DNA of 9,425 nucleotides from Elusimicrobiaceae bacterium (GTDB lineage: Bacteria; Elusimicrobiota; Elusimicrobia; Elusimicrobiales; Elusimicrobiaceae), in assembly GCA_017647245.1 (NCBI GenBank), contig JAGCKY010000144.1:1-9425 (forward strand), in the 5' to 3' direction. Below, one piece after another: positions 1 through 7,137 of the stretch; the first letter of the stretch is position 1; each line of letters begins with the position of its first letter. Both the position numbers and the translations under genes were made by a program. The notes under the pieces were generated by a model. The model worked only from the letters and a program-made list of their open reading frames with translations, was not told the origin of the DNA and did no database searches.

Positions 1-959
1 AAATTTTTAACCGCTTGAATAACAGCCGTGTGATTTTTCGAGCTGCGGACCACGTAATTGGGGGAGGCGTCTTTGCGGTCCATTTTGTAATAATCGCTGC
101 CCATGGTTTCTTCCATAAAATCCGTCAAATCTTTGTTAAATACCGGGAACATAAAATAATCGCCCGTCTGCTTGCCCCCGGGCATTTGCACCACCAAATA
201 GGCCGAAATAATGCCTGCCAGCTCACCGGTATTGGTCATCACGCCCGAGCCGCTCATGCCTTGTTTCACGCCGAAATTTTGCGTATAGGCAAAGCCGATT
301 TCTTTGACATAGTCGGTGGGATACGGGTTTTGCAAAATACTGCGTTTTCCACCGAAAATAGACACAACAGAGAGCTTGCGGTCTATGCGTTTGGTGGCAT
401 CGTCAAACACGAGTATCGGCGGTAAATCCGGGCGTAATGCGCGGTTAAATTCGCGCTGGGCGGTAGGATTTTTTGCCAGAAAATTTTGAAATTCCGCGCG
501 GGAAATACCTACGTTTTCGGTTTGTTTTCCCGTCGGCCGCCGGTAATAGCGCGACGGTAATAATGACAAATCCATTTTAATCAGCGCAAAATCATGCGCG
601 ATAGATTTATTACCCGCGTACGCCGGATGCACATAGACAATCGGTTTTTTGGCGCTGTGTTTCCCGTCCACAAAAACCGATATCGGCTGTTCCAATAAAT
701 CCATGCGTAAGGTGCAGCCGTCTTTACACGTGTCCGCCACACAATGCGCCGCGGTGGCAAACCAATTTTTGGCTACGCGCGTAGCTTGGCATTTGCTGAT
801 CCGGCCCGTGGGCGGCATAATATAATACTCAAAGGTATGCCAAAAATCTTCTTTTTGCGTGTGTTTGTCTTGGTCGGTAACCGACACAATGCCCACCTCT
901 GCCGCCAACGACAAGGCAAAAAACACCATACATAAAATGACACGCGCTTTTTTAAACAT
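1..959 (-). CDS. Secreted trypsin-like (S1 family) serine protease, 3' end outside window
   Basis: I translated this frame by hand from the ATG at 957-959. It stays open to the window edge, giving about 319 residues with no stop seen. Residues 1-19 (MFKKARVILCMVFFALSLA) form a typical signal peptide, so the enzyme should be exported to the periplasm or beyond. The chymotrypsin-fold catalytic triad is readable: His72 in TAAHC, Asp123 in HDFALIKMD, and Ser236 in GMSGSG. The usual GDSGG is altered, with Met before the serine, though the nucleophile and the oxyanion glycine are kept. Cysteines 57, 73, 78 and 82 could form disulfides. There is no good Shine-Dalgarno sequence before the ATG. The gene is divergent from the sulfatase-fold gene at 1061. 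The substrate is unknown. The family call is firm; whether it acts in envelope quality control or as a secreted degradative enzyme cannot be told. Confidence 0.85.
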   Translation of the reverse strand, partial: MFKKARVILCMVFFALSLAAEVGIVSVTDQDKHTQKEDFWHTFEYYIMPPTGRISKCQATRVAKNWFATAAHCVADTCKDGCTLRMDLLEQPISVFVDGKHSAKKPIVYVHPAYAGNKSIAHDFALIKMDLSLLPSRYYRRPTGKQTENVGISRAEFQNFLAKNPTAQREFNRALRPDLPPILVFDDATKRIDRKLSVVSIFGGKRSILQNPYPTDYVKEIGFAYTQNFGVKQGMSGSGVMTNTGELAGIISAYLVVQMPGGKQTGDYFMFPVFNKDLTDFMEETMGSDYYKMDRKDASPNYVVRSSKNHTAVIQAVKN

Positions 960-1001
960 ACTTTATTGTAACAATTTATATTTACTTGCTACCGCGCCGA
1001 T

Positions 1002-1029
1002 TTTACAGTCAAATCCTTTTTGATATAAT
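1002..1029 (+). promoter_or_regulatory. Sigma-70-type promoter of the 1061 gene
   Basis: TTTACA (1002-1007) and a consensus TATAAT (1024-1029) are separated by 16 bp. The predicted transcript start, near 1036, leaves a leader of only about 25 nt before the ATG at 1061. I saw no equally good promoter in the opposite direction for the protease. Confidence 0.7.
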
Positions 1030-1060
1030 GTTATAAATCCATTTACGTCTGTCTTACGGT

Positions 1061-2797
1061 ATGAAAATTAAATTTCCCCGCGTATCGCCGCTGTGTTTTC
1101 TTTACCTGTTCTGTGTCATCAGTGTATTGGCTTATGGCCTACTTAAACACTTTGCTTTTTCGGACCGTTTAAATGCGTTTTTCCTAAATCCCGGTTGGAC
1201 TTATACCGGGGTACTGCTACAATTGCATGCGTGGGGATTTATCCTGTGTACGGGCGCAAGCGCTTTGATTTGGAATTTGTCTAATAAATACGGCAAACTG
1301 CTTTGTATGGGGGCGGTTTCTTTTTTTCTGCTGTTGGAAAGTGTAGATGCCGCATTGATACAACTATTCAATGTGCGTTTTGCTTTTGAACAGCTTGCCC
1401 AAGGGGGCGGCGTTTTGTTTTCTGCCGGGCCGCTTATTTGGGCTTATTTGCTTAGTCCGGCGGGAATTTGCACGATAGTTTTGTGGATTAGCTGGGCTTT
1501 TATATGCGTTGTGGGCTATAAATATACCCTGCCTTATAAAAAAACAAAACTCTTGTATATTGCCGCGCTTTGTTTACTTTGCTGGCATATTTCTCCCGTA
1601 TTTGTAAAAAACGACCAACAAAAAAATCATCTTACCGATTGGATATACACCTATTTTCAAACCCCCGCGCAATTACCGGGCCCTGTAATGGATATGCCCT
1701 ATTCGGAATTGACTTATCAATGTCAGGACGGTTTAAATTCCCGCCAAAATGTCATTGTGATACTATTGGAATCCGTATCTTCTCACATGAGTCAATACTT
1801 TTCCGACGGGCTAGGGCATTTAACCCCGCAATTAGATCAATTGGCCCGCCGTCACACAGCTTTTATGCGCCACCACGCCACCAATTATACCACCAGCCAA
1901 AATTTGTTTAGCGTCTTAACTGGCATACCTGCCATTTGTTATTATTTAATCACCAATTTTTATAAAGAACCTAAGTTCTATCAAAACACTTTACCACGTT
2001 TGTTTAAACAGGAAGGATACCATACCGCCTTTTTTACTTCTGCCCAGCAGGTTTTGTTTAAAGATTTAATTTTGCAGCGGGCAGGTTTTGATGAAATTTC
2101 CGACGATACAGACCCTTTTTACCAAGGCAAAAAACGTTTTATATTTAATTCCGTTTCCGACGATGTTTTATTTGCCCGCGCGGAAAAATGGATAGCTTCC
2201 CGTTCAAACGATACGCCTTATCTGATGTTTTTGGAAACAACTACCGGACATCTGCCCTATACCGATCCTCTTACCGGAAAAAATGATTTTGAAAAAACTT
2301 TTTTATTTATAGATGCGGCTTTAAAAAACTTTATAGACCGTTTGGCGCAAAAAGATTTGTTGAAAAATACGTTGATAGTCATTACCTCAGACCACCGCAA
2401 TCCTTCTCCCGTCACGCACGAGCAATACGGCCGCTTTGGTTCCGGCGCAAAGGTGCGCGTTCCTTTGCTTATCATAAACGGCCCCCGCGTACCGATTTTT
2501 ACCGGCGATACTACGCATATAGATTTGCCTCCTTCGCTGGCTTATGCGGCGCTGTCAAAAGCTTGTTTTCATCCCTACCAACAAAATCTTTTTTCAGCGG
2601 AAAAGACGCGTAATTCTTGTGTTTTTTCGCAAGCATTGGGAACGGAAAAAGAGGTTTTTATTCAATGCGGCGAGCAAAACGCCGAATTGCACTTTTTGGA
2701 CAATGGGGCTTATTTTTCTCACGGAGATTTATCCGAGTCGCAAAAAGAAAAGGCCTTGGCTTTTCTTTCTTGGCTACGTCATCACAACCGCTATTAA
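1061..2797 (+). CDS. Membrane-anchored sulfatase-fold phospho-group transferase (LtaS/MdoB/EptA-like)
   Basis: This 578-residue protein has about five hydrophobic segments (roughly residues 9-28, 48-70, 82-102, 123-153 and 163-182), followed by a soluble alkaline-phosphatase-superfamily domain from about residue 228. Metal and catalytic motifs are in the expected order: Glu237 in VILLES; a Thr-Thr pair (277-278) in NYTTSQN as the likely nucleophile; His397 in TTGHLPY; Asp444-His445 in ITSDH. HIDLPPSL (486-493) matches the usual late sulfatase-fold segment. Enzymes of this type sit in the cytoplasmic membrane and move phosphoglycerol or phosphoethanolamine from phospholipids to envelope glycans or lipids. 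Lipoteichoic acid is unlikely as the acceptor if the cell is Gram-negative; lipid A, glucans or surface sugars are alternatives. The upstream Shine-Dalgarno sequence is weak. The gene is monocistronic. The fold is clear; the exact substrate is not. Confidence 0.8.
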   Translation: MKIKFPRVSPLCFLYLFCVISVLAYGLLKHFAFSDRLNAFFLNPGWTYTGVLLQLHAWGFILCTGASALIWNLSNKYGKLLCMGAVSFFLLLESVDAALIQLFNVRFAFEQLAQGGGVLFSAGPLIWAYLLSPAGICTIVLWISWAFICVVGYKYTLPYKKTKLLYIAALCLLCWHISPVFVKNDQQKNHLTDWIYTYFQTPAQLPGPVMDMPYSELTYQCQDGLNSRQNVIVILLESVSSHMSQYFSDGLGHLTPQLDQLARRHTAFMRHHATNYTTSQNLFSVLTGIPAICYYLITNFYKEPKFYQNTLPRLFKQEGYHTAFFTSAQQVLFKDLILQRAGFDEISDDTDPFYQGKKRFIFNSVSDDVLFARAEKWIASRSNDTPYLMFLETTTGHLPYTDPLTGKNDFEKTFLFIDAALKNFIDRLAQKDLLKNTLIVITSDHRNPSPVTHEQYGRFGSGAKVRVPLLIINGPRVPIFTGDTTHIDLPPSLAYAALSKACFHPYQQNLFSAEKTRNSCVFSQALGTEKEVFIQCGEQNAELHFLDNGAYFSHGDLSESQKEKALAFLSWLRHHNRY

Positions 2798-2838
2798 TTT
2801 TTGATTAACAGATGCTTTCTTTTTTTTGTTGCTACCCC

Positions 2839-2866
2839 TTGACTTGTTTTTTTTTTTTGGTATACT
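2839..2866 (+). promoter_or_regulatory. Pilin promoter with T12 tract in the spacer
   Basis: TTGACT (2839-2844) and TATACT (2861-2866) are separated by 16 bp that read TG, twelve T (2847-2858), then GG. The same arrangement, with the same T12 length, stands before both other pilin genes in the window (8577-8604 and 9178-9205). This makes it the best-supported promoter class here. The long leader that follows (about 180 nt) carries hairpins. Confidence 0.8.
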
Positions 2867-2911
2867 TTTTTTGGGGCTGGTTTGCCCGGATATTGTTTTT
2901 TGCTTCTGGCC

Positions 2912-2936
2912 CCTTGCACTATAGGTGCAAGGTTTT
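2912..2936 (+). terminator. Terminator-like hairpin in the pilin leader
   Basis: CCTTGCAC (2912-2919) pairs with GTGCAAGG (2925-2932) around a TATAG loop and is followed by TTTT. It lies downstream of the pilin promoter, so it could act as an attenuator for the pilin gene, or it could end transcripts from the 1061 gene. The U-run is short, so termination may be weak. Confidence 0.45.
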
Positions 2937-2945
2937 AGAGATTTT

Positions 2946-2994
2946 TTCCGGCCTCGTCATTGCGCAGTGTTGGAGTGCGCAATATAGGCCGGAA
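2946..2994 (+). repeat. Palindromic CGTCA-type intergenic repeat, copy A, within a long hairpin
   Basis: The core at 2955-2988 reads CGTCA, stem TTGCGC, an 11-nt loop, stem GCGCAA, then TATAGG. It is nested in an outer 9-bp stem, TTCCGGCCT (2946-2954) with AGGCCGGAA (2986-2994). It is the inverted relative of copy B (3004-3038): the CGTCA flank, the AGTGT start of the loop and the TATA flank agree, while the stem bases differ. Confidence 0.6.
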
Positions 2995-3003
2995 CAGAAA
3001 CAA

Positions 3004-3038
3004 CCTTATACCCCGCACAAAGACACTGCGGGGTGACG
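3004..3038 (-). repeat. Palindromic CGTCA-type intergenic repeat, copy B
   Basis: Read on the minus strand it is CGTCA, stem CCCCGC, an 11-nt loop starting AGTGT, stem GCGGGG, then TATAAGG. It has the same plan and loop length as copy A with compensated stem changes, and lies just upstream of the pilin ribosome binding site. In the pilin mRNA it forms a hairpin ending about 16 nt before the start codon. Confidence 0.6.
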
Positions 3039-3054
3039 AAAGAGAGGAAAACTT

Positions 3055-3531
3055 ATGAACAAAAAAGCATTCACACTAATAGAGTTGTTAGTCGTTGTGC
3101 TAATCATTGGTATACTAGCCGCTATTGCGTTGCCGCAATATAAAAAAGCGGTGATGAAAACAAAATATGCCACCTTAAAAAATATGACCCGCGGTATCGC
3201 CGATGCACAAAAAATTTATTATTTAGCCAATAACGAATATGCCGATAGTTTTGCCGATTTGGGTTTTTACGGCACAGGAGCTACCGATAAAAATTTTAAT
3301 CAATCCGTCCAGCACTTCAAATGGGGAGTATGTTTGTTAGAGGTTCCACAACGTACGTCACCTTACGTCTACTGTAAAAATGATGCAATTAATATGTCTT
3401 ATCTGTTTGTATTAAACAGCCGGCGCGCTGTCTGTGTAGCGTATGGCGCTGATACAAATGCGCTTAATCATCAGTTATGTAAAGCAGAAACCAACGCCGA
3501 GCCGACATATGGTTGGTATTATTACAACTGA
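3055..3531 (+). CDS. Type IV prepilin (pilin/pseudopilin), four-cysteine subtype
   Basis: This 158-residue prepilin starts MNKKA/FTLIELL. The short basic leader would be cut by prepilin peptidase before Phe6, which places the conserved Glu at mature position 5 (residue 10). Residues 6-28 form the hydrophobic assembly helix, followed by the amphipathic alpha1-C region (about 29-57, ending YYLANNEY). The C-terminal domain has Cys93, Cys107, Cys127 and Cys142. The same four-cysteine plan (WGxC, CK, C, C) occurs in the prepilin at 8662-9141, so these two form a subtype. AGAGAGGA (3041-3048) is the ribosome binding site. The gene has its own promoter and terminator and stands convergent to rplA. 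It could be a major pilin, a minor pilin, or a type II secretion pseudopilin; no assembly genes lie nearby to decide. Confidence 0.88.
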   Translation: MNKKAFTLIELLVVVLIIGILAAIALPQYKKAVMKTKYATLKNMTRGIADAQKIYYLANNEYADSFADLGFYGTGATDKNFNQSVQHFKWGVCLLEVPQRTSPYVYCKNDAINMSYLFVLNSRRAVCVAYGADTNALNHQLCKAETNAEPTYGWYYYN

Positions 3532-3545
3532 TTTATGTTATATAA

Positions 3546-3574
3546 AAACCCCCGACGATGTGTCGGGGGGTTTT
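3546..3574. terminator. Bidirectional intrinsic terminator between pilin and rplA
   Basis: CCCCCGAC (3549-3556) pairs with GTCGGGGG (3562-3569). A-rich sequence on the left and TTTT on the right serve transcripts from either side. It ends the plus-strand pilin transcript and the minus-strand operon after rplA (stop at 3596). Confidence 0.85.
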
Positions 3575-3595
3575 AGCACTCTTTGCAAAAGAGAC

Positions 3596-4270
3596 TTATT
3601 TGTTCTCAATGAACAAACCCGGGCCCATCGTAGAGCTCATGGAAATGCTCTTCACATAAACCCCTTTAGAGGTGCTGGGTTTTACACGAAGAATGGTGTC
3701 CATTACTGCTTTTGCATTTTCCGCCAATTTGGCCGCGTCAAAAGACGCTTTACCAATGACGGTGTGCACGATACCGTAGGCATCTGCTTTGAATTCCACA
3801 CGGCCGGCTTTGAGTTCAGCAATCGTTTTGGCTAAATCAAACGTAACCGTACCGCTTTTCGGGTTCGGCATCAGTCCGCGCGGACCCAAGATTTTGGCGG
3901 CTTTGGCCAAATCTTTCATTGTGTCCGGAGTGGCAACCAATACATCAAAGTCAATTTTTCCTTTGATAACTTCGTCCACAATGTCTTCCGCGCCTACTTT
4001 ATCGGCTCCGGCTTTTTGCGCTTCTTGCGCTTTTTCACCTTTGGCGATAACGGCGATGCGTTTTGTTTTACCCGTACCATGCGGCAGCACGACAGTCGTG
4101 CGCACTTGTTGGTCGGCTTTTTTGGTATCAATGCCTAAGCTGACGTGCAATTCTACGGTTTCATCAAATTTGGCTTTCGCATTTTCTTTTACGATTTTAG
4201 CCGCTTCGTCAAAACTGTAGGTTTTGCTGGCGTCAAACGCTTTTTTGGCAGCTTCCATTCTTTTTCCCAT
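3596..4270 (-). CDS. rplA: 50S ribosomal protein L1
   Basis: This 224-residue protein is close to the usual L1 length of about 230. Recognisable segments include SLGIDTKKADQQVRTTVVLP, GTGKTKRIAVIAKGE and LGPRGLMPNPKSGTV, the last being the L1 signature region. L1 binds 23S rRNA at the mobile stalk beside the E site, and in many bacteria represses its own rplK-rplA mRNA. The ATG at 4270 is preceded by AAGGAG at good spacing, which favours it over the internal Met5. It is the last gene of the operon. The usual next genes, rplJ and rplL, are replaced by a terminator and a convergent pilin gene. A short hairpin with a GAAA tetraloop (4293-4306) lies between rplK and rplA. Confidence 0.97.
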   Translation of the reverse strand: MGKRMEAAKKAFDASKTYSFDEAAKIVKENAKAKFDETVELHVSLGIDTKKADQQVRTTVVLPHGTGKTKRIAVIAKGEKAQEAQKAGADKVGAEDIVDEVIKGKIDFDVLVATPDTMKDLAKAAKILGPRGLMPNPKSGTVTFDLAKTIAELKAGRVEFKADAYGIVHTVIGKASFDAAKLAENAKAVMDTILRVKPSTSKGVYVKSISMSSTMGPGLFIENK

Positions 4271-4320
4271 CTTAAAACTCCTTAGGTCGTAAAGGGCTTT
4301 CGCCCTGCCTCAATTTAAAT

Positions 4321-4755
4321 TTATTTTACTACGTCTACACCCATGCTGCGGGCGGTGCCTTTTACCATTTCGGCGGCCTGTTTAATGTCTTTCGTGTTCA
4401 GGTCGGGCAGTTTGTCGGCGGCGATTTCTTCGCACTGTTTTTGGGTACTCTTACCCACTGTGTCTGTGTGCGGCGCGCCGGAGCCTTTGGCTAAACCTAA
4501 TTTTTTAACGATTAGTACAGCCATCGGCGGCATCTTGGTGATGAAGGTGAAAGAGCGGTCTTCAAATACCGTAATGACGACCGGAATCTTAATACCTTTT
4601 TCCAGTTTCGCTGTTTTGGCGTTGAACTGTTTGCAGAATTCCATGATGTTTACACCATGCTGACCCAAGGCCGGGCCTACCGGGGGTGCCGGATTGGCTG
4701 ATCCCGCCGGGATTTGCAGCTTGATGTAACCTTTAATTTTTTTCTCTTTTGCCAT
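4321..4755 (-). CDS. rplK: 50S ribosomal protein L11
   Basis: This 144-residue protein is of normal L11 length. The N-terminal domain carries the proline-rich [20 protein letters not shown] (residues 12-31), and the C-terminal rRNA-binding domain includes [13 protein letters not shown]11 forms the GTPase-associated centre with 23S rRNA and contacts elongation factors and RelA. The ribosome binding site TTGGAG precedes the ATG. It follows nusG by about 50 nt. A small perfect hairpin, GTCCGC/GCGGAC (4784-4799), sits in that gap, within the rplK leader, where L1 feedback control operates in other bacteria; binding here is inferred only. Confidence 0.97.
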   Translation of the reverse strand: MAKEKKIKGYIKLQIPAGSANPAPPVGPALGQHGVNIMEFCKQFNAKTAKLEKGIKIPVVITVFEDRSFTFITKMPPMAVLIVKKLGLAKGSGAPHTDTVGKSTQKQCEEIAADKLPDLNTKDIKQAAEMVKGTARSMGVDVVK

Positions 4756-4783
4756 TTTTTACTCCAATAATTTTACTACAAGT

Positions 4784-4799
4784 GTCCGCAACTGCGGAC
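4784..4799 (-). promoter_or_regulatory. Hairpin in the nusG-rplK gap, possible L1 control site
   Basis: A 6-bp perfect stem (4784-4789 with 4794-4799) with a 4-nt loop lies some 30 nt upstream of rplK. No T-run follows on the minus strand, so it is not a terminator. Its position fits an L1-binding leader, but I could not match the L1 consensus with confidence. Confidence 0.35.
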
Positions 4800-4804
4800 C
4801 AAAA

Positions 4805-5335
4805 TTAGTTCTTTTCCACTTGCAGGAAATCCAACTCCACCGGGGCCACGCGGTCAAAGACGGTGACCAATACTTTGAGTTTGTTTTTCTGCTCGTTGAC
4901 TTCGTCCACTTTGCCGATGAAATGTTTGAACGGACCTTCGGTAATGCGCACGCTCTCGCCGCGTTCAAAGCGGACCACGTGTTTGGGTTTGCCGCCTTCC
5001 TCGGTCAGTTCCACAATACCGGCAATTTCTTCTTCCGGTAACGGTACCGGGTTGGGGTCACCCAAAAATCCCGTCACGCCCGTTACATTTTTGATAAACC
5101 AGTAGGACTCGCTGGTTAAAATCATTTGCACCAGGATATAGCTGGGGAAGAATTTGCGTTTGCGAAGGACTTTTTTGTTTTGCTTGACTTCCACCACTTC
5201 TTCCGTCGGCACGAGCACATTAAATACGCGGTCGTTAAAGCCCTGTACTTCGGCTTGTAACAAAATTTTTTCGCGCACTTTATCTTCGTGCCCGGTTTGG
5301 GTATGTACTACGTACCAATTTTTTTCTTCAGCCAT
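4805..5335 (-). CDS. nusG: Transcription termination/antitermination factor NusG
   Basis: This 176-residue protein has the two standard domains. The NGN domain (about residues 5-110) begins [14 protein letters not shown], contains FPSYILVQM and ends in the GDPNPVPLP loop. A C-terminal KOW domain (about 120-176) contains [11 protein letters not shown]. NusG binds RNA polymerase at the beta' clamp to promote processivity, and through its KOW domain couples to Rho or to ribosomal protein S10. The start codon overlaps the secE stop by one base (TAATG), which indicates translational coupling. The order secE-nusG-rplK-rplA is the classical one. Confidence 0.97.
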   Translation of the reverse strand: MAEEKNWYVVHTQTGHEDKVREKILLQAEVQGFNDRVFNVLVPTEEVVEVKQNKKVLRKRKFFPSYILVQMILTSESYWFIKNVTGVTGFLGDPNPVPLPEEEIAGIVELTEEGGKPKHVVRFERGESVRITEGPFKHFIGKVDEVNEQKNKLKVLVTVFDRVAPVELDFLQVEKN

Positions 5336-5523
5336 TAGCGGCCTCCCACAAATACGCCCAACAGTTTGGTCAAACCGAAGTCAATAAAACCCACATAGGC
5401 AGAGGTCAAGGCGACCACAATTGCCACCAAAATGGTGGATTGCACTACCTCTTTGCGAGACAGCCACGTAGATTTTTTCATCTCAGCGGTGCACTCTTTG
5501 AGGAAATCAATTACTTTCTTCAT
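5335..5523 (-). CDS. secE: Preprotein translocase subunit SecE
   Basis: This 62-residue protein is the short single-span form of SecE seen in most bacteria. An amphipathic N-terminal helix (about residues 1-27, containing EMKKSTWLSRKEV, the conserved cytosolic motif) is followed by one membrane span (about 29-57). It clamps SecY in the SecYEG channel. AAAGGAT precedes the ATG. The gene lies just downstream of tRNA-Trp, and its stop overlaps the nusG start. Confidence 0.95.
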   Translation of the reverse strand: MKKVIDFLKECTAEMKKSTWLSRKEVVQSTILVAIVVALTSAYVGFIDFGLTKLLGVFVGGR

Positions 5524-5542
5524 ATCGTATCCTTTGCAAAAC

Positions 5543-5617
5543 TGGCAGGAGCGGAAGGACTCGAACCTTCAGTCCCGGTTTTGGAGACCGGTGGTTTACC
5601 AGTTAACCGACGCTCCC
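5543..5617 (-). tRNA. tRNA-Trp (anticodon CCA)
   Basis: The cloverleaf folds completely on the minus strand. The acceptor stem is GGGAGCG with CGCTCCT (G-U at the first pair), the D stem GGTT/AACC, the anticodon stem CCGGT/ACCGG with loop CTCCAAA (anticodon CCA), the variable loop 4 nt, and the T stem GAAGG/CCTTC. The discriminator is G73, as expected for tryptophan. The 3' CCA is encoded in the DNA (5543-5545), unlike the three other tRNAs here. It sits between rpmG and secE, an order found in many bacteria, and must be cut out of the operon transcript. Confidence 0.97.
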
Positions 5618-5627
5618 CCAAAATCTA

Positions 5628-5792
5628 TTAAGAAGCCTTGGTCTCTTTGTGCAAGGTGCTTTTGCCGCATTTCTTGCAGAACTTGTTGACTTCTAATTTA
5701 TAATCTTTCTTTTTGCCGCGCACTTGGTAATAATTTTTGTTCTTGCATACGGTGCAAGCCAAGGCGATGCTGATTCTTTCGTTGGTTGCCAT
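5628..5792 (-). CDS. rpmG: 50S ribosomal protein L33, zinc-binding form
   Basis: I translated this short gene by hand: 54 residues, MATNERISIA at the start and TLHKETKAS at the end. Two CxxC pairs (Cys13/Cys16 and Cys39/Cys42) form the zinc ribbon of the C+ type of L33. Length and basic composition fit the family. It lies between tuf and tRNA-Trp, 10 nt upstream of the tRNA, an order seen in many bacteria. AAGGAAAAG lies upstream of the ATG as the ribosome binding site. Confidence 0.95.
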   Translation of the reverse strand: MATNERISIALACTVCKNKNYYQVRGKKKDYKLEVNKFCKKCGKSTLHKETKAS

Positions 5793-5833
5793 CTTACTTT
5801 TCCTTAATAAATTGTGTCCACTTAATGATACCT

Positions 5834-5863
5834 ACAGGGACATTGGCGGACCAATGCCCCTGT
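5834..5863 (-). promoter_or_regulatory. 13-bp hairpin between tuf and rpmG, likely RNA-processing or decay-control site
   Basis: Positions 5834-5846 pair with 5851-5863 around a 4-nt loop. The single non-Watson-Crick pair is G-U only in the minus-strand RNA (A-C on the plus strand), which supports function in the operon mRNA. No T-run follows, so it is not an intrinsic terminator. An RNase III site or a 3' stabiliser for the tuf message is the likely role. Confidence 0.5.
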
Positions 5864-5885
5864 AACAGTGAACTAAACAATAGAA

Positions 5886-7076
5886 CTACTCAATGATTTT
5901 GGTGACTACATCAGCACCCACGGTGTGACCGCCGTCGCGGATGGCGAAGCGCAATCCTTCTTCCATAGCGACCGGGGTGATGAGTTTTTCTTCAATTTCG
6001 GCGTTCTCGCCCGGCCTAATCATTTCTTGTTTGAAGTTGAGTTCGCCGGTAACGTCGGTGGTGCGCAAGTAGAATTGCGGTTTATAACCCGGTGTTAACG
6101 GGGTATGGCGGCCGCCTTCTTCTTTCTTCAAGATGTATACTTGGCCCATGAAGTGTTTGTGCGGGGTAATAGATTTCGGCGCAGCCAAAACCTGTCCGCG
6201 TTCCACTTGGTTTTTTTCAATACCGCGCAACAAAATACCTACGTTATCGCCGGCGATACCTTCGTCTAACAATTTGCGGAACATTTCAATACCGGTAGCA
6301 ACGGTGCTCATGTTATCGCGGAAACCGATGATTTCCAACGCATCACCCACATGCACCTTACCGCGTTCAATACGACCGGTGGCTACGGTACCGCGGCCGG
6401 TGATAGAGAACACGTCTTCTACAGCCATCAAGAACGGTTTATCGGTATCGCGTTTCGGCTCGGGGATCCAGCTGTCCAAAGCTTCCATTAAGCGGTGGAT
6501 GCAGGGTTCGCCCAGTTCACCTTGGTCACCTTCAATGGCTTTCAAGGCAGAGCCGCGTACGATGGGGGTATTGTCGCCGTCAAATTCATATTTGGACAAC
6601 AGTTCGCGGATTTCCATTTCCACGAGGTCCAACATTTCGGCATCTTCCATCAAATCTACTTTGTTTAAGAAAACGACCAATTTGGGTACGTTTACCTGTT
6701 TGGCCAAAAGTACGTGCTCGCGGGTTTGCGGCATCGGGCCGTCTACAGCAGAGACTACCAAGATAGCGCCGTCCATTTGGGCAGCACCGGTGATCATGTT
6801 CTTAATATAGTCAGCATGTCCCGGGCAGTCAATGTGTGCATAGTGGCGTTTGTCAGATTCATATTCTACGTGAGAAACGGCCACGGTTACGATTTTAGAA
6901 GCGTCACGGACCACACCGCCTTTGGCGATATCCGTGTAAGCCATCGCTTTGGCTTTACCTTCTTTGGCCAATACTTTGGTAATGGCCGTGGTGAGCGTGG
7001 TCTTACCGTGGTCTACGTGACCAATGGTACCGACGTTCACGTGCGGTTTGCTGCGGGAAAATTTTTCCTTTGCCAT
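5886..7076 (-). CDS. tuf: Translation elongation factor Tu
   Basis: This 396-residue protein is of usual EF-Tu length. GTPase motifs: GHVDHGKT (19-26), DCPGH with the catalytic His87 (83-87), NKVD (138-141), and GSAL (175-178). Domain 2 contains [13 protein letters not shown], and domain 3 contains [10 protein letters not shown] and [18 protein letters not shown]-Tu carries aminoacyl-tRNA to the ribosome as the GTP complex. The switch I stretch is unusual: [17 protein letters not shown] (49-65) stands where most bacteria have a form like APEEKARGITI. The magnesium-coordinating threonine (Thr64) is kept. GGAGAA lies 9 nt before the ATG. It follows tRNA-Thr by about 60 nt, and tRNA-Gly and tRNA-Thr are probably on the same transcript. 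Confidence 0.98.
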   Translation of the reverse strand: MAKEKFSRSKPHVNVGTIGHVDHGKTTLTTAITKVLAKEGKAKAMAYTDIAKGGVVRDASKIVTVAVSHVEYESDKRHYAHIDCPGHADYIKNMITGAAQMDGAILVVSAVDGPMPQTREHVLLAKQVNVPKLVVFLNKVDLMEDAEMLDLVEMEIRELLSKYEFDGDNTPIVRGSALKAIEGDQGELGEPCIHRLMEALDSWIPEPKRDTDKPFLMAVEDVFSITGRGTVATGRIERGKVHVGDALEIIGFRDNMSTVATGIEMFRKLLDEGIAGDNVGILLRGIEKNQVERGQVLAAPKSITPHKHFMGQVYILKKEEGGRHTPLTPGYKPQFYLRTTDVTGELNFKQEMIRPGENAEIEEKLITPVAMEEGLRFAIRDGGHTVGADVVTKIIE

Positions 7077-7137
7077 TTATTTAGTTCTCCTGTATTTAGT
7101 TTACTTCTGTAACTACGTTTTGAGTCTTTTAAAAACA

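Noticed and set aside
15..425. 136-residue plus-strand open frame in the protease region
   Set aside because: The minus-strand frame is continuous for about 319 codons with a signal peptide and catalytic triad; this frame overlaps it with no supporting features.
2812..3036. 74-residue open frame in the pilin leader
   Set aside because: It runs across the promoter, the T12 tract and two palindromic repeats, which explain the sequence better.
3789..4220. 143-residue plus-strand open frame across rplA
   Set aside because: It is antisense to the clear L1 gene, with a Ser/Thr-rich composition typical of shadow frames.
6133..6810. 225-residue plus-strand open frame across tuf
   Set aside because: It is antisense to the conserved EF-Tu gene and has no ribosome binding site or recognisable domain; it is a by-product of the codon use of tuf.
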